From positions 1 to 28,641 of the forward strand of contig JBCDCZ010000018.1 in assembly GCA_039180865.1 (NCBI GenBank): 28,641 nucleotides of DNA. The letters are read 5' to 3'. The translations under genes and the position numbers were made by a program. Under the pieces are notes generated by a model. That model worked only from the letters and a program-made list of their open reading frames with translations, did not search any database and was not told the origin of the DNA. This DNA is from JBCDCU01 sp039180865 (GTDB lineage Bacteria > Pseudomonadota > Alphaproteobacteria > Rhizobiales > JACESI01). Positions 22,506 to 28,641 of the stretch are shown one piece after another; the stretch's first letter is position 1, and each line of letters starts with the position of its first letter.

Positions 22506-23831
22506 CTACCAGGTTGGTGGGTCAATTCTCAAGTTTCCGGCTGGAAACGGCCACTTTGGTTCCGCGCCATCCATAAGGATTGGAAAGCGCAGACGCTGCG
22601 CAGGACCCCAACTTGTCAATTCCTTATCCTCGGAACGATCTTCCGGCGTTTCTACGATATCCGTACCGGTAAAGTCGCGGGCTGCTTTCGACATCAGCAA
22701 TGCGGCGGTTCCTGCCAGGGACAAACGGGCAGACAGAATCGCCCCAGTTTCATTGCGAACCCTGATCGCGTGCAAAATGGCCGCTGCCATCAGATAGCCT
22801 GTCGCATGATCAAGGGCTTGCATCGGCAGGGGGACGGGGTGCGCCGCTTTTTTTCGGACCATGCCTTCATGGGCAATCCCGCAACTCATTTGTACCAAGC
22901 TGTCAAATCCGCGTCGATCGGCCCAGGGACCGTTCAGTCCATAGGCACAAAGGCCGACGTCAATGACATGTGGCGCGATCGCGCGCAGACGCTCTGGATC
23001 GTAGCCCAACCCGCTTAGGGCACCGGGCCGGTATCCGTGAACTAGAACATCTGCTTGGGCGAGGAGACCGTGAAAGGTTTGCCGATCCTCTGACTGTGTC
23101 AGATCCAGACCCGCCCGCCTTTTGCCAAGTGTGACCTCTGGTTCCACCGCCGGCTCATTCCACCACGGCGGATCGATCCGCAGAACTCGCGCGCCGTACC
23201 CGGCCAAAAAACGGGTTGCGACCGGTCCGGCGAGCACACGTGTGAGATCCAGCACTTTCAGACCTTGCAAGGCCACTTTCGATTTGCATTCCCCAGTATG
23301 ATGCCAGGCAATTAGAGGATCTTTTGCGACTGCTTGCCCCTGCGCCATTGCCGCCCATTCGGCCATGCAATGCATTGCCGCCGCAGCCCCATTTTCCGCA
23401 ATTATGGCGCCTTCCAATTCCGATTTGTGCCACGTGCTTACGGCCGTTCGAACAGCTTGTTTGTCGGCGGCACACTTCAGCACGCGCAAAGCTGACTCTC
23501 GATGGTGCGGGGCATTGGTGTGAAGCCGTATCCATCCGTCCGAGGTTTGATAGGCCCCTGCAACGGGATCCCAGAGATCCGGCAAGACCCATCCCTGTGG
23601 CCGCACTGTCATACCGAACCAAAGTGATGCGAGGCGCCGGTCAATGACGATGTTACGCGCACTCGTCAGTGCCGCAAGTTGTGTTGCTGCCGCCCGCATT
23701 GTGGAGACTGCTAGGTCCGTCACAGGAAAACAAGACGGTAATTCGGCAGTGCCAGACTCAATCACCTGAACGGCTGCCGGATCAGAAAAAGCAAGATGCT
23801 CTTCGATTTGAGACAGGAATGTTTTGGCCAT
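22506..23831 (-). CDS. Family III (CaiB/BaiF) CoA transferase-like protein with permuted halves
   Basis: A 441-residue protein from ATG 23831 (TGGAG before it). The usual N-terminal motif of the family, VLDLTRVLAGPVATRFLAGY, only appears near residue 192. The first 190 residues instead look like the middle and C-terminal parts of a CoA transferase (WDPVAGAYQTSDGWIRLHTN near 90-110), and the second half then runs from the Rossmann start to a second central segment. Where ordinary members have the catalytic Asp (xSMxDA-type), I read IDRRLASL in the first half and RLSLAGTAALL in the second, with no Asp in place. It may therefore not transfer CoA in the usual way. Divergent from the HTH-citrate synthase gene. 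Confidence 0.8.
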   Translation of the reverse strand: MAKTFLSQIEEHLAFSDPAAVQVIESGTAELPSCFPVTDLAVSTMRAAATQLAALTSARNIVIDRRLASLWFGMTVRPQGWVLPDLWDPVAGAYQTSDGWIRLHTNAPHHRESALRVLKCAADKQAVRTAVSTWHKSELEGAIIAENGAAAAMHCMAEWAAMAQGQAVAKDPLIAWHHTGECKSKVALQGLKVLDLTRVLAGPVATRFLAGYGARVLRIDPPWWNEPAVEPEVTLGKRRAGLDLTQSEDRQTFHGLLAQADVLVHGYRPGALSGLGYDPERLRAIAPHVIDVGLCAYGLNGPWADRRGFDSLVQMSCGIAHEGMVRKKAAHPVPLPMQALDHATGYLMAAAILHAIRVRNETGAILSARLSLAGTAALLMSKAARDFTGTDIVETPEDRSEDKELTSWGPAQRLRFPILMDGAEPKWPFPAGNLRIDPPTW

Positions 23832-23868
23832 GAATGCTCCATTGATGTGCGTGGCCAGAGTGCAATTC

Positions 23869-23892
23869 CTTGATCGAGAGTAAATCTTGATC
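23869..23892. promoter_or_regulatory. Direct repeat CTTGATC in a divergent promoter
   Basis: CTTGATC occurs at 23869-23875 and 23886-23892, 17 bases apart, and the second copy is part of an inverted repeat TTGAT-N7-ATCAA (23887-23903). The region lies between the divergent CoA transferase-like and citrate synthase-like genes. The N-terminal HTH of the latter makes autoregulation conceivable. Function is inferred. Confidence 0.3.
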
Positions 23893-23904
23893 AATATAAT
23901 CAAT

Positions 23905-25086
23905 ATGAAAAGGGACGATTGGATTGACGCAAACGCGGCCTGTGCGTTGCTGGGCGTTAAGGCTCAGACGCTTTATGCTTATGTTTCCCGGCACAGCATT
24001 CGCCTAAAGGCCGACCCGAGTGATGCTCGGCACAGCTTGTATTTCCTGCCCGATTTGGATCGCTTGCTCCGCCTGAACCGTCGTCCCCGTGCGCGGGCAG
24101 ATGTTGCTCAGGCGGCCATTCGGTGGGGTGATCCGGTTTTGGTCACGTCCATTTCTGAAGTCCGCGCTGGGACGATCTGGTTGCGGGGACATGCAATTGA
24201 AGACTGTGCACAGCAGATGACCCTGGAAGATGCTGCTGCGCTTCTGTGCGACTTTGATCATGTTGTCCTTCCGGAAACGCGGGTCCGGATTTCAGGGACG
24301 TCGCCATTCGCGCGGGCGATGAAAGCTCTTGCGGATGAGGCGGATAGCGCACCGTCGCTTGCCGATAGAGACCCGTCAGATATTTCCGTCGATGTTGGGC
24401 GGGCTCTTTCTTTGGTGACCAATGCCTGTTTGGCAGAACCGCTGTCAGGGCCTGTTCATAAACGGATTGGAGCCAAATGGGGCCTCACGCCACAAACGTC
24501 CGATGTTATCCGGCAAGCGTTGGTTTTGTTGAGCGACCATGAACTTAACCCATCGACATTTGCTGTACGCGTTTGCGCGTCGACTGGTGGAAGCCTTGCT
24601 GCCGCATTGCTTGCCGGTGTCGCAACCTTAAGCGGCCCACGCCACGGCGGTGTAAGGCCCTTTGCCAGCGAGGCATTGCATGCGGCACTTGAGGATCGAT
24701 TGGAGCCGTTTCTGGAAAGAAATGCCGAGCAGCCGCCCTATTCATTTGGATTTGGCCACCCTCTCTATCCCGCTGGCGACCCCAGAGCGATCTATCTTCT
24801 CAACCTCCTTCCGCAGAATTCACCAATCGTTCAAGCTGTAGACAAAGCGTCCAAGCGACTCTCGCTACCTGCAAATATCGACACCGCATTGGCCGCAGCT
24901 CTTCGTCACTTCGAATGGCCAGATGACGCGGTCGCTACGATTTTTTCGGTTGGCCGAACGGCGGGTTGGGCCGCGCATGCAATTGAACAGGCCTTGAGCG
25001 GCACGATGATCCGGCCACGCGCCAAATACCAGGGGAAGTCCATTAAATCCGATATTCGACTCAGCGAAACGAAAAGGGAATTGTAA
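23905..25086 (+). CDS. Citrate synthase-family protein with N-terminal helix-turn-helix
   Basis: A protein of 393 residues from ATG 23905 (TTG 23887, behind GAGAG, is an alternative adding six). Residues about 1-60 form an excisionase-like DNA-binding domain (WIDANAACALLGVKAQTLYA); the rest is a citrate synthase fold. Catalytic groups are present: the two active-site His in SGPRHGGV and GFGHPLYPAGDPRA, the HELNPSTFAVR helix, and the Asp in ANIDTALAAAL. It is shorter than housekeeping GltA and resembles the HTH-bearing CitA-like group of Rhizobiales. The acyl-CoA substrate may be acetyl-, propionyl- or another CoA. Its stop overlaps the convergent tonB gene by 26 bases. Confidence 0.87.
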   Translation: MKRDDWIDANAACALLGVKAQTLYAYVSRHSIRLKADPSDARHSLYFLPDLDRLLRLNRRPRARADVAQAAIRWGDPVLVTSISEVRAGTIWLRGHAIEDCAQQMTLEDAAALLCDFDHVVLPETRVRISGTSPFARAMKALADEADSAPSLADRDPSDISVDVGRALSLVTNACLAEPLSGPVHKRIGAKWGLTPQTSDVIRQALVLLSDHELNPSTFAVRVCASTGGSLAAALLAGVATLSGPRHGGVRPFASEALHAALEDRLEPFLERNAEQPPYSFGFGHPLYPAGDPRAIYLLNLLPQNSPIVQAVDKASKRLSLPANIDTALAAALRHFEWPDDAVATIFSVGRTAGWAAHAIEQALSGTMIRPRAKYQGKSIKSDIRLSETKREL

Positions 25087-26038
25087 AAGATAGTTGTCGG
25101 CTCGAAGCACCGCTTGGCGGTTTGCCGAAGGGGGCGGCGCGTTTCACAGCCCGCATTGCGGCACTGTCGACCTTTTTGTCGCCGCTTGAGCTGACGACAC
25201 GCGCGGTGGACATGCCTCCGGATTTCGTCAAGCGGAACGCAATCACCACACGCCCTTCGCCGACACGCCCCGGTTTTTTGGAGAGGATCCGGGCGCGGAC
25301 TTTTCGCGCGTAAGCATTCATTTCGCCCTTGCGGGCCTTACTCTTACCGCCACCACCGGCTCTAGCGCCTGCCTGCCCGTCGCGGTTGGATCCTTGCCGG
25401 GCCGCCTGCCGTTTCGGCGGTGTCTTTGCTTTCCGAACTGTCTTCTTAGGTTTGGATTTGGTTTCAGTAATCTTTTTGCGTGGCGGTTCTTTCGGTACAG
25501 CCTTGACCGGTTCAAGAACACGCTCAGGCTTAACAGGTTTCGGGGGAAGCGCTACCAATCTCTGTAAAGGCTTGGTTTCTTCGATCCGCATTATTTTCTT
25601 TGTAGAAGTCTCTTGTTTAAGCGGCTTCTTCGAGGTTTCAACTGCAGCCACTGGGACGACCGGTGCTGCGCGGATTGCGGTCAATCGCTGCAGCTTCGTA
25701 GGTTGTTGAACCGGTTCGATCCTGTCGGGCTGCGGTGGTACGGCTTCCGCGACCTCCAAGGGCGCAACACGCGGTGTCACCGAACTCACCGTTTCCAACG
25801 AGACTGGCTCGACTTCGTTGAGAACAGGTTCTGAAACTTCCCGTACCGGCGTTTCTTTTTCGACTTCCTGAACGGTCTTGCTGCCGAGAACGCTCGCAAC
25901 GCTGCCGGAAACGGACACAAGGCTTCCCGCAGGCGGGCTTTCTTCGCCATCACGAACCGCATCGAACCCGAAGAAGAGTGCAGCGTGAAAACCGACCGCA
26001 ATCAGACCTGCGAAAGACCAACGCATAGCGCTTATCAT
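25061..26038 (-). CDS. tonB: TonB energy-transducing protein
   Basis: A 325-residue TonB. One N-terminal transmembrane helix (about residues 7-25, FAGLIAVGFHAALFFGF with the His typical of TonB), a long Pro-, Lys- and Val/Glu-rich periplasmic linker (about 35-230), and the C-terminal TonB domain (about 238-325: YARKVRARILSKKP, then RVVIAFRLTKSGGMSTARVV and DSAAMRAVKRAAPFGKPP). It couples the inner-membrane proton gradient to outer-membrane receptors for iron or heme. ATG 26038 overlaps the stop of the second exbD (ATGA). Last gene of the operon; its 3' end overlaps the convergent citrate synthase gene. Confidence 0.95.
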   Translation of the reverse strand: MISAMRWSFAGLIAVGFHAALFFGFDAVRDGEESPPAGSLVSVSGSVASVLGSKTVQEVEKETPVREVSEPVLNEVEPVSLETVSSVTPRVAPLEVAEAVPPQPDRIEPVQQPTKLQRLTAIRAAPVVPVAAVETSKKPLKQETSTKKIMRIEETKPLQRLVALPPKPVKPERVLEPVKAVPKEPPRKKITETKSKPKKTVRKAKTPPKRQAARQGSNRDGQAGARAGGGGKSKARKGEMNAYARKVRARILSKKPGRVGEGRVVIAFRLTKSGGMSTARVVSSSGDKKVDSAAMRAVKRAAPFGKPPSGASSRQLSFTIPFSFR

Positions 26039-26442
26039 CGTCCGCCTCCACGCTGGGTCATGATCGAAACATCCGTGACATCGAGGGCTCTCAAGGCTTC
26101 TATCACCTTCAGCGTTTCTATTGCATCGGCCCTGTGATCGGCAATCAGAATAAATGGCTGGTTTGACGAAAACTGTTCGGGATCCGCCACAGCCGTTTCG
26201 AGATCTTCGAGCGCAATGATGGTTCCGTCAAACACCAGAGCGCCCTCGGCATCGATGATGAGATGACCGCGTGCCAGCGCCGGGGATATTTCTTCATCAA
26301 GGGTTACGAGTTCAAGATCGGGATGGGAGAAAGGGCGAAGCGTTCCTGCGACCAGAAAGAAAATCAGGATTAGAAAAACAATGTTGATAAGCGGCGTCAG
26401 ATCCGCTTCCTTGCGCGATGATCTTGGTGGTTGAAGACGCAT
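26035..26442 (-). CDS. exbD: Second ExbD-like protein, lacking the conserved membrane Asp
   Basis: A 135-residue ExbD/TolR-family protein: short cytoplasmic N-terminus, one transmembrane helix (about residues 15-35), periplasmic domain. In the conserved LTPLIDxVF signature the proton-pathway Asp is replaced by Asn (LTPLINIVF, N20, codon AAC). The partner ExbD just upstream keeps the Asp. It starts 2 bases after that gene and overlaps tonB by 4 bases. It probably forms a mixed ExbD dimer inside the ExbB ring; the substitution suggests a structural or regulatory subunit. Confidence 0.92.
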   Translation of the reverse strand: MRLQPPRSSRKEADLTPLINIVFLILIFFLVAGTLRPFSHPDLELVTLDEEISPALARGHLIIDAEGALVFDGTIIALEDLETAVADPEQFSSNQPFILIADHRADAIETLKVIEALRALDVTDVSIMTQRGGGR

Positions 26443-26444
26443 CG

Positions 26445-26831
26445 CTATCGCACCACCCGGATTGTTTTGAAAGCGTGCGACCGAACTGTAGCAAGCGTCG
26501 TAACGAGATCTTCAACCTTTGTTCCGGTTCGCATGACAAGGACAATCGTTTCCCGTCCCTCGGCCTTGATGCCTGCAAGACGTTCATTGAACTCTTCAGG
26601 AAGCACCGACGCGCCGTTCACCCGCAATGCGCCCTCCTGGTCGACATGGATCAAAACCACATCGGATGGTTCTACTAAGACGGTTCCAGCGCCCCCTGCT
26701 TCAACGCTGAAGGAGGAAAAGCGCAGGAATGTCGAACTCAGCATGAAGAAGACGAGCAGAAGAAACACGACGTCGATCAACGGCGTGAGTGACATGATCC
26801 GTCTTGGTGGGCGCGTGTCACTCAGCTGCAT
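26445..26831 (-). CDS. exbD: ExbD biopolymer transport protein
   Basis: A 128-residue ExbD from ATG 26831, whose coding start overlaps the end of exbB by 14 bases; the longer open frame lies inside exbB. The signature LTPLIDVVFLLLVFFMLSST (residues 15-34) keeps the essential Asp (D20, equivalent to D25 of E. coli ExbD). The periplasmic domain follows. Together with ExbB it forms the proton-driven motor for TonB. Confidence 0.93.
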   Translation of the reverse strand: MQLSDTRPPRRIMSLTPLIDVVFLLLVFFMLSSTFLRFSSFSVEAGGAGTVLVEPSDVVLIHVDQEGALRVNGASVLPEEFNERLAGIKAEGRETIVLVMRTGTKVEDLVTTLATVRSHAFKTIRVVR

Positions 26832-27531
26832 AGGCGCTTCCCATAACAGCTTTTGGTTCGCTTGGCAGGCGGTCTGCCGCAGCAAGAATGTCGGTGAGAC
26901 CAGCCTCAAGCAATTCCTGTTCGCGTTGCAGGCGCCCGTCGAGCCAGTAGAGCGCAAAGGACGCTGGGATCGCGATAGCGAGGCCGGCTGCCGTTGTCAT
27001 CAGCGCGACCCAGATGCCTCCTGCCAAGGCCGCCGGGTCCGTGTCGGCCCCGGCGGCCTGTAATTCCTGAAAAGCCCCCATCATGCCGATGACAGTCCCG
27101 AATAGACCGATCAAAGGCGCGAGCTGAGCTGCGGATTCCAGCACCCTGAGATTGCTTCGAAGACCCGATAAATGCTTCTGCGCATCTTTTTCGGCCTGGT
27201 CCTCGCTGTGTGGGTTGCGGCCATCTTTGGAGAGGCGCCCGATGACTGCGGCAAAAACGGAAGGACGCCCGGATTTACAGGCTGACAGCGCCTGAAGCGC
27301 CTCCGCCGCCTGCCCGTTCGACCAGAGCCGGATTGCCTGCTGGCTGCGTTCATGGTTCCACCCCACACTGTGCCAGGTGAACTGCACAACCTTGTAAACC
27401 AGCACGGTCATCGCGGCGACGGAAAGGCCGAGGAGAAGGAGCATGACGAGCGCACCGCCATAATCGACCAACGCCGCCAAACCCGAGACGCCAACGCCTT
27501 TCGGCAAAAACCCTGCAATCAGATCTGGCAT
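26818..27531 (-). CDS. exbB: ExbB/TolQ/MotA-family proton channel protein
   Basis: A 237-residue inner-membrane channel protein with three hydrophobic helices: about 25-48, 125-150 (LAPLIGLFGTVIGMMGAFQE) and 170-190 (GGIWVALMTTAAGLAIAIPA). The latter two are the conserved pore helices with the Thr residues used in proton passage. First of the motor genes in the exbB-exbD-exbD-tonB operon, 9 bases after the small exported protein. Confidence 0.95.
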   Translation of the reverse strand: MPDLIAGFLPKGVGVSGLAALVDYGGALVMLLLLGLSVAAMTVLVYKVVQFTWHSVGWNHERSQQAIRLWSNGQAAEALQALSACKSGRPSVFAAVIGRLSKDGRNPHSEDQAEKDAQKHLSGLRSNLRVLESAAQLAPLIGLFGTVIGMMGAFQELQAAGADTDPAALAGGIWVALMTTAAGLAIAIPASFALYWLDGRLQREQELLEAGLTDILAAADRLPSEPKAVMGSAYAAE

Positions 27532-27540
27532 GAAACGCTC

Positions 27541-27975
27541 CTAGTAAACGAGGTCCACGCCGGCCCGCGACCGGGTCTCGGTCGCGTTGAGGCAGGTTTC
27601 GGCAGAAAGATCACCACCCTCGCAGACGGTGATAGTGTTGAGCATCATCCGGCCAATGCCGGTACAGTCCGTCTCCGGCAGGTCGAACTGGGATACGCGC
27701 GATTTGTTTTCCGGAAATGCTCCGGTTGCTATGCTCAAAAGCTGCGTGATCCGCTCATCGCTATCGAAGAGTACGATCTCGAATTCCAGGCTCTTCAGAC
27801 TGCTTTTCAGTTTGTTCTGAACGAGAAAGCTCGCCCGGCAGGCGTTGCCGTTCGGCTGAAGATTGTTGAGTTCGATGATGAGACTTGGGTTTGCTTCTTC
27901 GGCAGATTGAGCCGCCTGCCCAACAAAAAGGAGGGGCAGGGCAGCAACGAGGATTAAAAGCTTGCGAATGGTCAT
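27541..27975 (-). CDS. Small exported protein of the TonB operon, unknown function
   Basis: A 144-residue protein with a signal peptide (MTIRKLLILVAALPLLFVGQ, cleavage probably after AQSA). The mature part looks like a single beta-sandwich (PSLIIELNNLQPNGNACRAS, then LKSLEFEIVLFDSDERI) with four Cys that could pair in two disulfides. It ends with a DLVY tail. It is placed between the DJ-1-like gene (11 bases upstream) and exbB (9 bases downstream) and is likely a periplasmic accessory of the TonB system. No family name is recalled with confidence. Confidence 0.75.
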   Translation of the reverse strand: MTIRKLLILVAALPLLFVGQAAQSAEEANPSLIIELNNLQPNGNACRASFLVQNKLKSSLKSLEFEIVLFDSDERITQLLSIATGAFPENKSRVSQFDLPETDCTGIGRMMLNTITVCEGGDLSAETCLNATETRSRAGVDLVY

Positions 27976-27986
27976 CGTCCGATACC

Positions 27987-28641
27987 CTAGATCCGTTCTT
28001 TGGCAACTTCGCGCAGCTTTGCTTCAAAGCCTTGGAACATGCTTGCCATAATTTCAGTGACTTCTGCACCTGCTTTTTCCGGCGTGCCGGCATTGAACGG
28101 AGGTGTTGGATCGTATTCGGCGAGGAGCTGGATCGACTTCGCATAGGTGGTGTCGCGTTGTCGCTCGACGATGGAAAGCCCGAAATCGAGCCCTGCCGTG
28201 ACGCCTGCGCCGGTAATGCGGTTGCGATCGACGACGACGCGTTCATTGACGGGTTCAGCTCCAAAAAGCGGCAGTAGGTCGCGGCAGACCCAATGACCGG
28301 TCGCCTTGTATCCGTCGAGGAGCCCGGCCTGACCGAGGAGAAGGGAGCCTGTGCAGACACTTGTCACATACTCTGCCCGCGCGCCGCGGTCCTGGAGGAA
28401 TGAAAGGGTTTCTTCATCCTGCATGGCGTCGAGTGCGCCGCTGATTGCGCCTGGCGCAAAGAGGATGGTGAGGTCCTTGGGGCATTCTTCAAAAGTGGTA
28501 TCGGCGACAATCGCAAGATTGAGGTCGCTCATGACCGGTCCTTTTTCCTTTGCAACAAGGCGGACCTTGGCGCCCCAGAGGCTGCCGAACATGTAATGCG
28601 GTCCGACAAGATCGAGGGCTGTAAAACCCGGATAAAGAAGC
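27987..28641 (-). CDS. DJ-1/PfpI family protein (5' end outside the window)
   Basis: The open frame runs to the right edge of the window: upstream of an internal ATG (28592) it still encodes LLYPGFTALDLVGPHYMFGS, the normal N-terminal part of the family, so the true start lies beyond 28641. At least 217 residues. The nucleophile-elbow Cys is in VTSVCTGSLLLGQAGLLDG. The GATase1-like type resembles isonitrile hydratase/AraC-type N-domains, but there is no DNA-binding domain. It precedes the TonB operon genes by 11 bases and may be co-transcribed with them. Confidence 0.88.
   Translation of the reverse strand, partial: LLYPGFTALDLVGPHYMFGSLWGAKVRLVAKEKGPVMSDLNLAIVADTTFEECPKDLTILFAPGAISGALDAMQDEETLSFLQDRGARAEYVTSVCTGSLLLGQAGLLDGYKATGHWVCRDLLPLFGAEPVNERVVVDRNRITGAGVTAGLDFGLSIVERQRDTTYAKSIQLLAEYDPTPPFNAGTPEKAGAEVTEIMASMFQGFEAKLREVAKERI

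Noticed and set aside
27352..27957. 201-codon plus-strand ORF opposite exbB and the exported protein gene
   Set aside because: Antisense to two well-supported genes with signal peptide and membrane motifs.
1..28641. CRISPR arrays, tRNA or rRNA genes, insertion sequences
   Set aside because: No regularly spaced repeats, no tRNA-like cloverleaf or rRNA sequence, and no transposase or terminal inverted repeats were found by reading.

Overview
The window looks like a chromosomal segment of an alphaproteobacterium. The evidence is an iron-uptake locus of the type common in that class (two imelysin-family proteins, a di-heme cytochrome, a DUF1513 propeller and HemP), a site matching the rhizobial RirA 'IRO' box (TGA-N9-TCA) next to a site matching the Irr 'ICE' box, and a TonB system with two ExbD genes. 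A marine member of the Hyphomicrobiales such as a Stappiaceae-like organism is plausible, but no rRNA or other marker confirms this.

Layout. (1) 1-3343: the end of an unidentified gene, then a three-gene set (EctB-type diaminobutyrate aminotransferase, SidA/IucD-type N-hydroxylase, stand-alone cupin) that resembles a small N-hydroxylated-amine or N-N-bond pathway. (2) 3360-8582: convergent apt, a LysE-type exporter, a sarcosine-oxidase pseudogene, a GntR regulator, an AT-rich intergenic stretch with palindromes, an endonuclease/exonuclease/phosphatase (EEP) protein, a small ABM-type monooxygenase and a 2-keto-4-pentenoate-hydratase-like enzyme. This part is visibly AT-richer than the rest and looks like accessory DNA. 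(3) 9322-13253: an aryl-CoA module. A thioesterase and an IclR regulator form one operon; divergent from it are a salicylyl-CoA-5-hydroxylase-like flavoprotein and a benzoate/salicylate-type CoA ligase. The likely route is aromatic acid to acyl-CoA, ring hydroxylation, then hydrolysis (for example salicylate to gentisate). A triple TACGTA site lies in the divergent promoter.

(4) 13771-19144: an iron-regulated operon of imelysin 1, di-heme oxidoreductase, imelysin 2, DUF1513 protein and hemP, with tight or overlapping junctions. It is preceded by a sigma70-like promoter, an IRO box and an ICE-like box. (5) 19183-21128: two unidentified small genes, a second identical but orphan IRO box, and a PNPOx-like flavoprotein. 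(6) 21640-25086: a CIA30-like exported protein, then a divergent pair of a domain-permuted family III CoA transferase and an HTH-fused citrate synthase. (7) 25061-28641, minus strand: a DJ-1/PfpI protein (cut by the window edge), a small exported protein, exbB, exbD, a second exbD and tonB, arranged as one operon. The iron-uptake genes of (4) act in the periplasm or envelope, and the TonB system of (7) would energise outer-membrane iron or heme receptors; no receptor lies in the window.

Main points for follow-up: the aminotransferase/N-hydroxylase/cupin trio, the paired RirA and Irr sites and the orphan IRO box, an ExbD paralogue with Asn in place of the proton-pathway Asp, an imelysin pair in which only one copy keeps the GxHxxE motif, and a permuted CoA transferase that seems to lack its catalytic Asp.
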